Positions 34,391 to 44,277 of a stretch of 64,000 nucleotides of DNA are shown here, in pieces; the first letter of the stretch is position 1; every line of letters begins with the position of its first letter. The position numbers were made by a program, and so were the translations under genes. Below the pieces are notes generated by a model. That model saw only the letters and a program-made list of their open reading frames with translations, did no database searches and was not told the origin of the DNA. Source of the DNA: Zygnema cylindricum (Eukaryota; Streptophyta; Zygnematophyceae; Zygnematales; Zygnemataceae); the NCBI GenBank assembly GCA_037447655.1, contig JBBHKE010000302.1, positions 124,001-188,000 on the forward strand. Reading direction: 5' to 3'.

Positions 34391-35434
34391 GTGAGATGAT
34401 GCCGTGGCATCGTGCCAAACGTGGTAACGTGAACATTCAAGTGGATCAAGCAATCTTCGTTTCTGACTCGCCGCCGATTGCTACGTCACACTTAGAACAC
34501 ACAATTCGCAATGTGAGTTACAATACATAACATTTCCAATCATTTTTTGCACATTAAACTTATGCTTAAAAGGTGTTAACCATGCAAATATTTGTATGAA
34601 TTGTTAGCTTTAAACAATTGTTTTTTTAAGTATTAATGTGTGGCCAAAGTGTTACACGAGATAAGAACTTGCCCTTACCTCGGGTATGTGTAAACAAAAG
34701 ATTTAAGCATAGTTTGGAATACACCACGGTACATTGTTCATCGTTTCACATTTGTGGGTATTAAGATGGCACATGGACTACAAGAGTCCTTCCATCCACC
34801 TCGGAGAAGCGAAATGCATGAACTGCGTGTGAATTAATACTTTCCAATTGCACAATGGCCGTCCGTCATAGATTAAAAAAACTAAACAGTACATGGTTAT
34901 CATATGGAGTTGTGCAATCAAACAAAGGTTCGTCCTTTTTATTATACCTAACGTGGTATCTTATTTATGCCTTTAAAAAACGATCATCTATTCGCGACAA
35001 TCTCGTTCAAGTGATTAAACATAGATATTATCGAACACATATCGTCCTCTTATGCATATGACCTCGGACCTTATATATGTTAAGTTTACATAATACTCAA
35101 TCGGGTTGTGTTACAAAATTAGGTTAAAATATGAAATGATAGTACGGAGATATGTGGTAGGTAGCCAGTTTTGACCAAGTATATGAGAAATAAGTACGCT
35201 TCTAAAGCTTGCTGGATTGATTGAGTTGTTTTCACACACACGGTAATTTCGCACACTTTTTTTTTTCTATTTTTTTTGCAGCGGTGAAACCAGCCTAATT
35301 TCAAACCCAAAGCGACAAAGAATCTCGACCTCGCCGGATACAGTAGAGGGCTATTGGCTTAGTATTGGATGGCTAGATTCTGCGTAGATATTGGCGTATC
35401 TCCACTACCATTCTATCAATTAAGGCCGCCAGTC
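34391..35434. other. intergenic, no gene or repeat recognised
   Basis: AT-rich DNA with only short chance ORFs. Copia homology ends abruptly at 34390. Confidence 0.5.
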
Positions 35435-35850
35435 TTTTTAACACTGAAGTTTTGTTTTTCTCTTCTTTTGTTAATTTCCCGTCCTTCTTCAGGTGTCGTA
35501 TTTTTTAATACACCGGGTATCGCTATTAGTGTTAATAATTTGTTTGCCACTTAAAACGTATTTTCACTGTACACACTTGTTTGATTTTCAATTTGAAAGT
35601 GCCATTAAGAAGTTAAAATTTTAAGCTTTTAATCGCAACCGTGAGATATACAATCTAACTTGTGTGTACGGAGAAAGGATGTTTTAAGTGGCAAAAAAAA
35701 CATTAACCCTAATAGCTTTTATCGGTGTACTATATACCTTGTACGTGTTGCGCATCACGTAGCGAGTAAAACTTTGCACATGATACTATATTGCGATGCG
35801 AATCTCATACAATATGTAGTTATGTACCATTGCAATAAAATAAGGGAATT
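35435..35850 (+). repeat. local duplication, copy 1 (holds empty sites)
   Basis: Matches 36465-37033 and 37590-37616 at roughly 80%, including an internal MITE and the downstream GTTGCGCATCACGTAGCGAG block. It lacks the two insertions present in copy 2 and so shows the unfilled sites (about 35795 and 35820). Confidence 0.75.
35511..35727. mobile_element. TA-flanked foldback MITE, copy 1
   Basis: 217 bp, TIR CACCGGGTATCGCTATTAG against CACCGATAAAAGCTATTAG on the other strand, TA on both sides. Subterminal inverted blocks CCACTTAAAACGTATTTT and AGGATGTTTTAAGTGG extend the foldback to about 80 bp per arm. Confidence 0.8.
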
Positions 35851-36549
35851 GATCATGGAAGTGACTGTTGTGGTTGCGCACAGTCACTTACGTATTTTTT
35901 TCCAAAATTGTACGTTTGAAGTACACATTGGTAGAAGTAAAGTACAGTTGAGTCTAAATTTGACGCTCAATCGGTTGGACAGCTTTGACTTTCAAAATAT
36001 TGTTTTAACCGCTTAAACTTTTGTCGCGGTTGCGAATGTCGACCGCTTTAATAAAATTAGCAATTTACACGGCCGGCAAACGTTTATAGTAACAAAACTG
36101 CAGCAACCACATGTAAATAAAAGTGTTGTAAACAATCACTTTTTGTCGCTACGTGAGCTCCACGATGAGAGCACGTTGGATATTAATTTGGCCGCAAAAT
36201 TGAAATTTAGTCGTATAAGCGTTACATTGAAGTTAGACGCAAATTGAAACGAAACCTCTTTAAACTGAAGTACTGTAAGTCTTGTACATAAATATTAAAA
36301 TTCACGAAACAAAATTTGGTTGTCAATGTAAGAACGTTGATTCATAGATAGTGTGGCTTGACTTCGTCGACGTGACGACGCGCATTTTTTTCATTTAATT
36401 TCAATTGACATTTTTACGCCTGTTCGTTTTATTATAGTGTACAAAGTTTATTTGTGTTTCGTGCATTTTAATTGAAGTTTTAACTGAAGTTTTATTTTAC
36501 TTTTCTCTTGTTAATTCTGCGTCTTTCTCCAAGTGTCGTATTTCCAGTA

Positions 36550-36764
36550 CACTTTGTATCGCTAGTGTTCATATATTTTCTGCCACTTAAAACGTCTTTT
36601 CTCCGTACACACATTTCCGATTTTCACTTTGAAACCGCCATTTAGAAGTTGAGATTTTAAGCTTCCAATCGCAACAGTCAGATATACAATCCGACGTGTG
36701 TGTATAGAGAAGAGATATTTTAAGTGGCAAAAAAAAACATTAACCCTAATAGCTTTTCACAGTG
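36550..36764. mobile_element. TA-flanked foldback MITE, copy 2
   Basis: 215 bp, in the second copy of the local duplication and colinear with copy 1; it was therefore duplicated rather than newly inserted. Confidence 0.78.
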
Positions 36765-36828
36765 TACTATATACTGCACGTGTTGCGCATCACGTAGCGA
36801 GTAAAACATTGCACATGATAATGTATTG

Positions 36829-36994
36829 TGTTGAAATTGATGTATTTTTAGGTTTATGTTAGGATAGAAAAAGAGGAGAGGTTGTCTGCCTCTAACTCCC
36901 TTCTCCAAGCCCCCACACTTGTTGTAGTCACTGAAGGTTGGATAAGGAGCTACAGGCATGGTTGCCTTGGCCCTCTAAAGAGACAGGAATTTCA
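36829..36994 (+). mobile_element. 166-bp solo-LTR-like / SMART-like insertion
   Basis: TGTTGAAATT...GAATTTCA with a perfect 5-bp TSD TATTG (36824-36828 and 36995-36999). The sequence follows the head of the copia LTRs of this window (TGTTGAAAT, a pyrimidine-rich middle, CACTTGTTGTAGTCACTGAAGG), but is only 166 bp and ends in CA. The paralogous empty site near 35795 confirms insertion. Confidence 0.75.
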
Positions 36995-37033
36995 TATTGC
37001 GATGTGAATTTCATACGATATGTAGTTATGTAC

Positions 37034-37589
37034 CCTAGTTGTTCAAATCGCACAATTTTTCCATCCCCCCCTCCCCCCCAGTTTCTTCGTGTTGTACGTG
37101 ACTTTTGAAAAAATCGCTAAAAAAACGTCAATTGTAAACTGAACAGACAATTTACAGAAAACGTACAGACAAATTACAGTAATTGTACGTTTTTTTTACG
37201 GAAATTGTACGAAACTTGACTAAAAAATACGATGCACGTATCGGTACTTTCTGTTTTGTAAATTGAACAGAAATTTCACGAATAATATACAAAATGTTAT
37301 CGTTCATTTACGGACAATTTCGAAAAGAGATGTTGTAACGTCACATTATTTGAGCGCGGTAAGTTTAAAATGTGTACGAACGCCTTCTTCATTTCTTTTT
37401 CAAAGAAGTCGCCACGAAAACCCGCCATGTCGCGGTACATGTTCAATTCAATTTTGTATACATGTACGTAATTGTACGGACATAAATTCCTTAATCATTT
37501 TTACAATTTTTTTTCAAATCGCCCTCTCCAGTTTCTACGTATTGTACGCGCGTTTGAATCGTGCGTAAAATGCGTTTTGAACAACTATG
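37034..37589. mobile_element. non-autonomous hAT element, 556 bp
   Basis: TIR CCTAGTTGTTCAAA against CATAGTTGTTCAAAA, perfect 8-bp TSD TTATGTAC (37026-37033 and 37590-37597). The empty site is preserved in the duplicate at about 35820. AT-rich, no ORF of note. Confidence 0.82.
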
Positions 37590-37717
37590 TTATGTACCAT
37601 TGCAATAAAATAATAAATCAAAGAGTTATATACTTCTATACGATTTACAACACTGAAAAGGATTGAACAATTCCGAAACTGGCCAACATAAAACCCTAAC
37701 TCTTTAATTTTTTATGT

Positions 37718-39118
37718 AACGCATGCATCATCAAACGCCCAAAAAACAATGAATATGCTCATGGAACAATAATGAAGTGTTTATAAAATGCGTTGACCGA
37801 CTTTTACTCTCACCATGCGACGTTACTAAAAGATCGGCCGCGTCAAAAATAACTATGTCGATTCGATTCGTCTGCAAGATCATCTCCTCCTTCCGATGCA
37901 ACGTCGGACTCAAATTTCGCGCGAAATAGTGACGTAACATCACTTTTTATAAAAATTTATGTAGATTTTCCCGTACAGCGAAAAGTATACAAAATATACA
38001 AAAATTTATAAATAATGAAAAAACAACTAATATTCGTAAAAAAGTCAAAAAATTGACGAATTGAACAACTAGGACGATAACCCGAAAAATAGACGTTACC
38101 TTGGAGGGTCATGCACCCCTTTTTGACTCTTTTTTTTGTGTGTCCTTTACCTTAAGTCCTCCAATTGGTGCTCCCATTTTTTGCGTTTCAATTTCACGGC
38201 TGTTTTTTTTTTCGATTCTAGTCGGTGACGTCGTCATGTACAACATGGGTTACACGTTTTGTATTTCGTAACCCTAGAAGCTCGGATGAAACCTCGGTGG
38301 GAATCATTTACCTGTTCCAAATTTTCGCGAAATTGTCGGGAACGGGAAAAAGTACAGTACTGTACTGTACTGTAGCGAAGTCTTCGGTGGAAATAGATTC
38401 TTGGCCGCGAGGTAGAATCTTGGCAACATTGACCGTACAAATGAGGTAGATTAATCGTCGTCAAAATTTGTCCATTCAATCACGTTTTCATGTTTTGTAC
38501 TTTGATGATTTTGATATAAATGGTTAATCATCGATTCATCCCGTTTTTGATAATAAATTGTTTTCCACGTTCCTATTCTAGGGTGGCGACGTTTTCTTTG
38601 GTCCACATATGAGTTTGGGGATATTTGTTTTCGGGTCCTTCCATGGTACTCGGACCGATAATATTTTGTACAGCGCGAATGACGGACAGAAAGGCGATCT
38701 GCATGAATTGTTTCTGTCGCGAAATTATATATTTGATGACGTGGCGACGCGCCGCTGTTTGGAGATAAAGATGCGTTTTCAAAGGACATTACATCATGTC
38801 TCATTCGTACGAATTTTGACATTTTAACGAAATTTCGTTATTTTTTATAGTTTTTGAATCTTTCGTAAAATGCTTATACTTGTCATTCGGATAAATGTAC
38901 GGATTCAATGTACGGATAATTACAACGCGCGAAGAAAGTCTCGTCGCTGGTTTTGTTTAGAACTTTTGATTAAGTTGTCATCGTATCTTTTATTATTAAA
39001 TAAATATTTTCCTATTTTTTATCTTGTTTGAAGTCAAAGTCGGTCAACGCATTTAAAAAACTTTTGAATTTTGTTCCGTGCGCATATTCGTTATTTTTTG
39101 GCGTTTCATGCGTGCGTT
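37718..39118. mobile_element. long-TIR DNA element (MULE-like?), boundaries approximate
   Basis: Inverted arms of about 90 bp: AACGCATGCATC...TGCGTTGACCGACTTT on the left (37718-37805) and its diverged complement on the right (39031-39118), 1.4 kb apart. No TSD or transposase is evident, so the superfamily is open. Confidence 0.55.
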
Positions 39119-39329
39119 GCATGCGCATGAGACATCTATGATTAATTGATTACATGGCGGCATGGAGCATTGACAACATTGCGGCAGCATTTAATATTTT
39201 AATTTCGAACGAGACGGACCGCGCTCGTTTTGAACTTTCTTCGAACCTGGTGTAGCCCTAGGGGTGCACCAAGATCCAAGAAAAATAATGGGAAATGAGG
39301 GAGCACGTCGCAGTAAAACGTACAATAAC

Positions 39330-40187
39330 TAGTGTTGAGTATCGAGGACCGTTTGCCGATATTCAATATATATCGAATTTCAAGTACCCGATAATCGATA
39401 TATCGCTTCGATATATCGAAATTCAAATCATCGCGATATATTTCCGATATATCTCCGATATATCGGATCGTAAATATATCGAGCTAAAAAAAAAAAAAAA
39501 AAAAAAAAATCCTAAGGTTTTCAAAGTCTCGTGACTTCGGAGTTGGACAAAGTGACTGTAAAATCTTTGCCGGAAAGAAATACGGTTTTTTCCTGAAAGT
39601 CAACAGAGTGAAGGAGATCTCCGAGGTACATTGACGAGGTACACTTGTGAAGTACACGTACGTCATTCGCAGGTACGATTTTCCAGACGAAAAAGGTAGG
39701 TTTCCAGATATTCGATGATTTTTAAGATTTAGTAGTCAGCTTACGTGGAACCACTCATACCAGAACACGTATGTAAAACTTTTTGACAAAAGATACGCGA
39801 TGTACCTGAGGCCTCTGTAATACATAAATTTTGTTGTCCGTACTATTACAAAGACCTCCTCGTGTAACCATACCCCAAATAATTAATCATTTCAATTTCA
39901 GAATTAGTACTTTTTTGTAGGTTACATTTTGCGGCGTCTACATTTAAGTCACGGAACGAAAATCACGGCGTCCGTGGCGTATTAGACAATTTGACTTTTT
40001 CGCTAAAATAACATATTATATACAAAAAAAGAAAAAATAGAATTTAAAAAATATTATATATCGCGATATATATCGCGATAATTTATGTTGGTCTCGGTAC
40101 GATATATCGAGGATCCTGCTCGATCGATATTCGATATATCGAATATCGAGATTATCGCGATATGAATTTACTCGATACCCAACACTA
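39330..40187. mobile_element. non-autonomous hAT element, 858 bp, ATCGCGATAT-rich arms
   Basis: TIR TAGTGTTGAGTATCGAG against TAGTGTTGGGTATCGAG (16 of 17), perfect 8-bp TSD ACAATAAC (39322-39329 and 40188-40195). Both arms are packed with ATATCG/CGATAT palindromes and surround a non-coding core with a poly-A tract at 39487-39509. Confidence 0.88.
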
Positions 40188-40326
40188 ACAATAACCTTTT
40201 CGTTCGATCCAAGAAAAAAATTGGCATGGAGTATAGCTGTATAGGTGTATGCCATGCAACCGTAGACACACAATTTTGTTTTATTATAGTCATGATTCTC
40301 CGTACTAATTTTCCGGATGTTCCAAC

Positions 40327-40602
40327 CATAGTTCAGAAGTAGGTGAAAGTAGGCCCATACAATATGCCTACTGTATGCAAAACATACAATATGACCTTAA
40401 GACCCATATTGTATTCGAACCTATTCGGACCAATTAAAACATTCGGACCAAAAACTTTTACTTGCACCGTCAGATTCGGAAGATCGGACGGTCGCTGATG
40501 AAAGTAGCGATCTAAGAAGATCACATGAAAAGCCCATAACACAACTTACGATAAAGACGCCGACCAAAGGCCTACCATAAAAACGCCTACTTTTGAACTA
40601 TG
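40327..40602. mobile_element. non-autonomous hAT MITE, 276 bp
   Basis: TIR CATAGTTCAGAAGTAGG against CATAGTTCAAAAGTAGG (16 of 17), perfect 8-bp TSD GTTCCAAC (40319-40326 and 40603-40610). No coding capacity. Confidence 0.87.
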
Positions 40603-40610
40603 GTTCCAAC

Positions 40611-41719
40611 ATTTCATATTTGACAACAAAAGGCGTCACTTAAAGTCGTGACATTTGAAGACGATGTGTAAATTTTGACATTGTATACGTCATGTTTTAT
40701 GTGACGTGACGCACCTTTTGACGGGGAGAGAGGGCGGCGCAGTCTTTTGCAAAGACCCATGAATGAAAGTGGTTGGTCCGAGACCCCCTGTTTACCGTAC
40801 ACTCGCCGCCTGGCCAAAAAAAATAAATGCGTGTACTCTCCCTTCTCGCAAAGATGCAAAGTACACTTTTTTGTTTTTTGCAATGTACTGTAGTTTTTGT
40901 TTTTACTATTCGTTGCTCAGTTGTTTCTTTGCTTAAAACAACCATCTCTAGGTTAGTTGACCTTAAGTTTGAAGATGAGCTGGCATGACGTGGCGATTTA
41001 CTGAATACGGGAAGACGACAAAATGAAGCACTTAAGTTACATGTACAATGATGCAAAGGATACGTCATTTTCTTCACTTTCTTCGTACGGCGAGAGATTT
41101 TATCGTTGTAGCAATCCATTTATGATAAATCGACAGCATATAAATCCTAATTAGGCGCATGAGCACGTACCCTAGCCCCCTTGTCGAGATTTTGCGGCAA
41201 ACAATTTTGAATTTTCCCAAGATTGCCGGTCTTAGCCTGTCGGTGCCACTAATGCTCCGTCGGTCACGTCACGTCAAGGTCTTTGAATTCCGCTGGCGCT
41301 CGTGGCGGTGAGTTGTGCAAATTGTACGAAATATGCGACGAAAGCCAAAGCTAAAAAGGACGCTTCATATATGGATGGCCGTACAAAAGTGGGAAAAACG
41401 GCCCCAAACCTTCCGGCATTCCTGCGTAGGTGAACACCGGCAAATCCGTCAACGGAATATATGTCCGTTATCGCGACATTGGTTCGTAGTGCCAATATCG
41501 ACTGTCGAATCGGTACAAGATTGGTTTCTCCTAAAAAATAAACACGCGCATTTGATGCGGTAATTACGTTGACGAAATTTGACCTAACGTTGAGGGTTAA
41601 TCGTACAGATTCTGGGGCATCTCGTATACTTGTACTTGCTGTACGATTTGCCCGCAAAACGAGGGTAAATCTTCGACATCATCAGTAACTAACTAACTAG
41701 TAACTACAATACTTTACAG
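40611..41719. other. intergenic, nothing recognised
   Basis: No ORF with family resemblance, no clear repeat. The ORFs at 40697-41119 and 41274-41657 lack recognisable domains or conserved motifs. Confidence 0.45.
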
Positions 41720-41721
41720 TA

Positions 41722-41913
41722 AACCGTGTATCGCTATTAGGGTTAATATTTTTTTCGCCACTTAAAACATCTTTTCTCCGTAGACCGCCAATCGGAAGCT
41801 GAGAATCTTACCTTTCACTCGCAACCGTTAGATAAACAATCCGACAAGTGTGTACGGAGAAAAGATGCATTAAGTGGCAAAAAAAACATGAACTCTAATA
41901 GTGATTCGCGGTG
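41722..41913. mobile_element. TA-flanked foldback MITE, copy 3
   Basis: 192 bp, TIR AACCGTGTATCGCTATTAG against CACCGCGAATCACTATTAG, flanked by TA. Subterminal CTTAAAACATCTTTTCTCCG and its complement. Confidence 0.82.
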
Positions 41914-42305
41914 TAGTGCTGTAGTTACCCCGTGATCGACGAAGCATGTTTGAAAAGTTGACATTTTACCATCCGAAACGTTGAAGTTTGAAAGTTTTAT
42001 CGTAAAACGACAACGCACAGGAGCAACAGACACGTTGAACATACAAAAAAGAATCTACATATAGAATCTTCTAAGATACCTTCATCAGATTTCTGTCATC
42101 TGACACGTGGAATGACGCAGGCAGAGTGCCGTTGGCGCCAGTGGCAGCAATAGCCTCTAGGAGCGGAGAACACACTTTGGCACTTGTGCAGGTGAGGTTT
42201 ATGGTTTGGTCTACCACCTTGTATTATTTTTTTAGTTCAAAAGGGTGTGGGTGCGAACGTCAAACCTATTTGTCGTTTTTGGCAAAGCTACAGTATAGTA
42301 TAGTG

Positions 42306-42480
42306 CACCGTGTATCGCTATTAGTGTTTTTCTACACTCAAAACATATTTTTTCCACGCAGACATGTTCGATTTTCGGTGGCAGACCTCCGATTGGATGG
42401 TGAGAATCATAACTTTAAATCGCAACCGTTAGATTAACAACCTGGCGATTGTGCAAGGTGAAAATATGTTTTACGTGGTG
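42306..42480. mobile_element. TA-flanked foldback MITE, copy 4 (right arm shortened)
   Basis: 175 bp. The left TIR CACCGTGTATCGCTATTAG is intact; the right arm lost the CTAATAGCGAT part and jumps from ATGTTTTACG to GTGGTG at the end. Confidence 0.7.
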
Positions 42481-42986
42481 TACTGCACAGTCAACAAATA
42501 AATCATCGTTCCCATCATTAACCAAGCCTCGTGAAGGGTATTTTACTATTTTAGCACATTGAAACGGATACAAACCGATGTACATTCTGAAGTAATCATT
42601 AATCAGCGCACTAAAGAAATCATTACGGTTACGCACAGTAATAATTAAGTTACAAAACGACAAACCTTCCGGGCTTGTTTTTTCCCTAATGTTTTTTTAC
42701 GTGATGACCACATACGGGTCAATTTCCATGTAGTGTTTTCCTGACAATGAATAGTCCAATCCCGAACCAAAATCGTACAAATCTCATTTCTGTAAGCAAT
42801 AAGATGTTGCCACCTCATACAATGTATTATTTGTACCAAGATTGCGAGCTTGAAAAGCTTTTCACGTGGGAAGCAACATATGCAAGATTATTTATTGGTT
42901 GACCTAAGATTTTCGGTCAGTTTATGTGTTTTACAAACAACGAAAGATTACATAAAAAACTTGCGTACGCCTTTAACAAGGAGCTA

Positions 42987-43526
42987 CACCGCGCATCGTT
43001 ATTAGTGTCAAGGTTTAAATAGTGTAGAAGTAAATTTACCGTAATTGATGCTAATGAAGAATTTGAAATTTTTTAAAAAAAAGGTGTATTCTAATTTCGG
43101 CCCTAATGCTAATTTGGAAAAGCAAAAAATGGAAAATTTTCTGTACGATTATACACATTATTATATGTATCCGTACAAAATATTAGAAATCGTATTCCGT
43201 CGTGAAATTTAAATATACGGACATGTAAGACTAATTTACGTGTCAGACCAATCCTGTTTTTTGAGCGCACGTTCCTATGCGTGCGCGTCTGATTTAATTC
43301 ATTTTTTGTAAAATTTTCACTTGAAAAGGTACATTTATGTACGGTCTGACATCGACCGTACATCACACTATTTAGATAGTATTGTAGTTTCGTTCTTTAC
43401 GCTATTTTGTACGGTACCTTAATTAACGTCAAAGAAAAATTAAAATCATGTATCCTATTTGGGGAAAAAAATTAAAATTTTAAGAACCCAAATTAGAGTT
43501 TTTGACACTAATAACGATTCGCGGTG
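42987..43526. mobile_element. TA-flanked MITE, long variant with different core
   Basis: 540 bp, TIR CACCGCGCATCGTTATTAG against CACCGCGAATCGTTATTAG, TA on both sides. The core between the arms is unrelated to the approximately 215-bp copies. Confidence 0.78.
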
Positions 43527-44277
43527 TACTGTACAGAACTGTAATTTTATATAAGAACTGTCACGTAATAGAACACGGGAGATTCCCCTGTTATTTAAGA
43601 TGCGAAGACGACAAACATTTCCGCCTTTTCGGCTTTGCCAATTGTGGGATCTGGAGTTTGGAAAAACTGCCAAAAAAAAAAAAAAATAAGAGATCCAATA
43701 GTCGTGCCCGTCAGCGGCAATTTGCGTCAACATATGCAAATCCTGGCCGTCAAACTGCATGTCGCCTGCCAGGATGTGCTGGTTAGGATGCCCACGTGGC
43801 GAATAAGTCAGAAAGCTCGAAGAGGAAATGAAAAGTACAGCAAGTACTGTAGAGTACAATGTCAGAAAGGTAGATTAACTCCGGTCACTGTTCCGTGGGA
43901 CGCCGTCTCTAACAGAATGAAATATTTAACAGAATCATACCCAAGAAAGATAACGATATGGAATATGCAGGACGTGAACGGAAACTGTCAAAATACCGCA
44001 AGGGAACATGCAAGATTTGAAATATTTAACGGGAAACTGTGAAAAAGCGATTCTCCTGTAGGTCCTTGTCAACCTCTCGTTTCTTGCTCAGTGGCAATAA
44101 CCACAGCTGCTCTCTGCAGCAGCTGAAGCTCACCTGTTTCTGGTCCATCTTCGACCATTTTCAACCATTTCTTAACCATTTTTCACCATTTTTCACCATT
44201 TTTTAATCGAAGTTTGGCTGCTTTTTCGCTAGATTTGCAGCACATTTTTTCTCTCATATTGTTTTAAGGAGGCAGCC
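43527..44277. promoter_or_regulatory. upstream region and 5' UTR of the translocator gene
   Basis: No gene. Near 44150-44215 a short tandem of ACCATTTTTC units. The transcription start cannot be fixed. The ATG at 44278 has a fair context (GCAGCCATGG). Confidence 0.4.

Larger units (their letters stand above)
36465..37616 (+). repeat. local duplication, copy 2, with two later insertions
   Basis: Same content as 35435-35850, but carrying a 166-bp LTR-like insert (36829-36994) and a 556-bp hAT insert (37034-37589). Confidence 0.72.

Noticed and set aside
41274-41657. 127-codon minus-strand ORF as a gene
   Set aside because: No recognisable domain, no start context, and similar-length chance ORFs occur throughout 34-44 kb.
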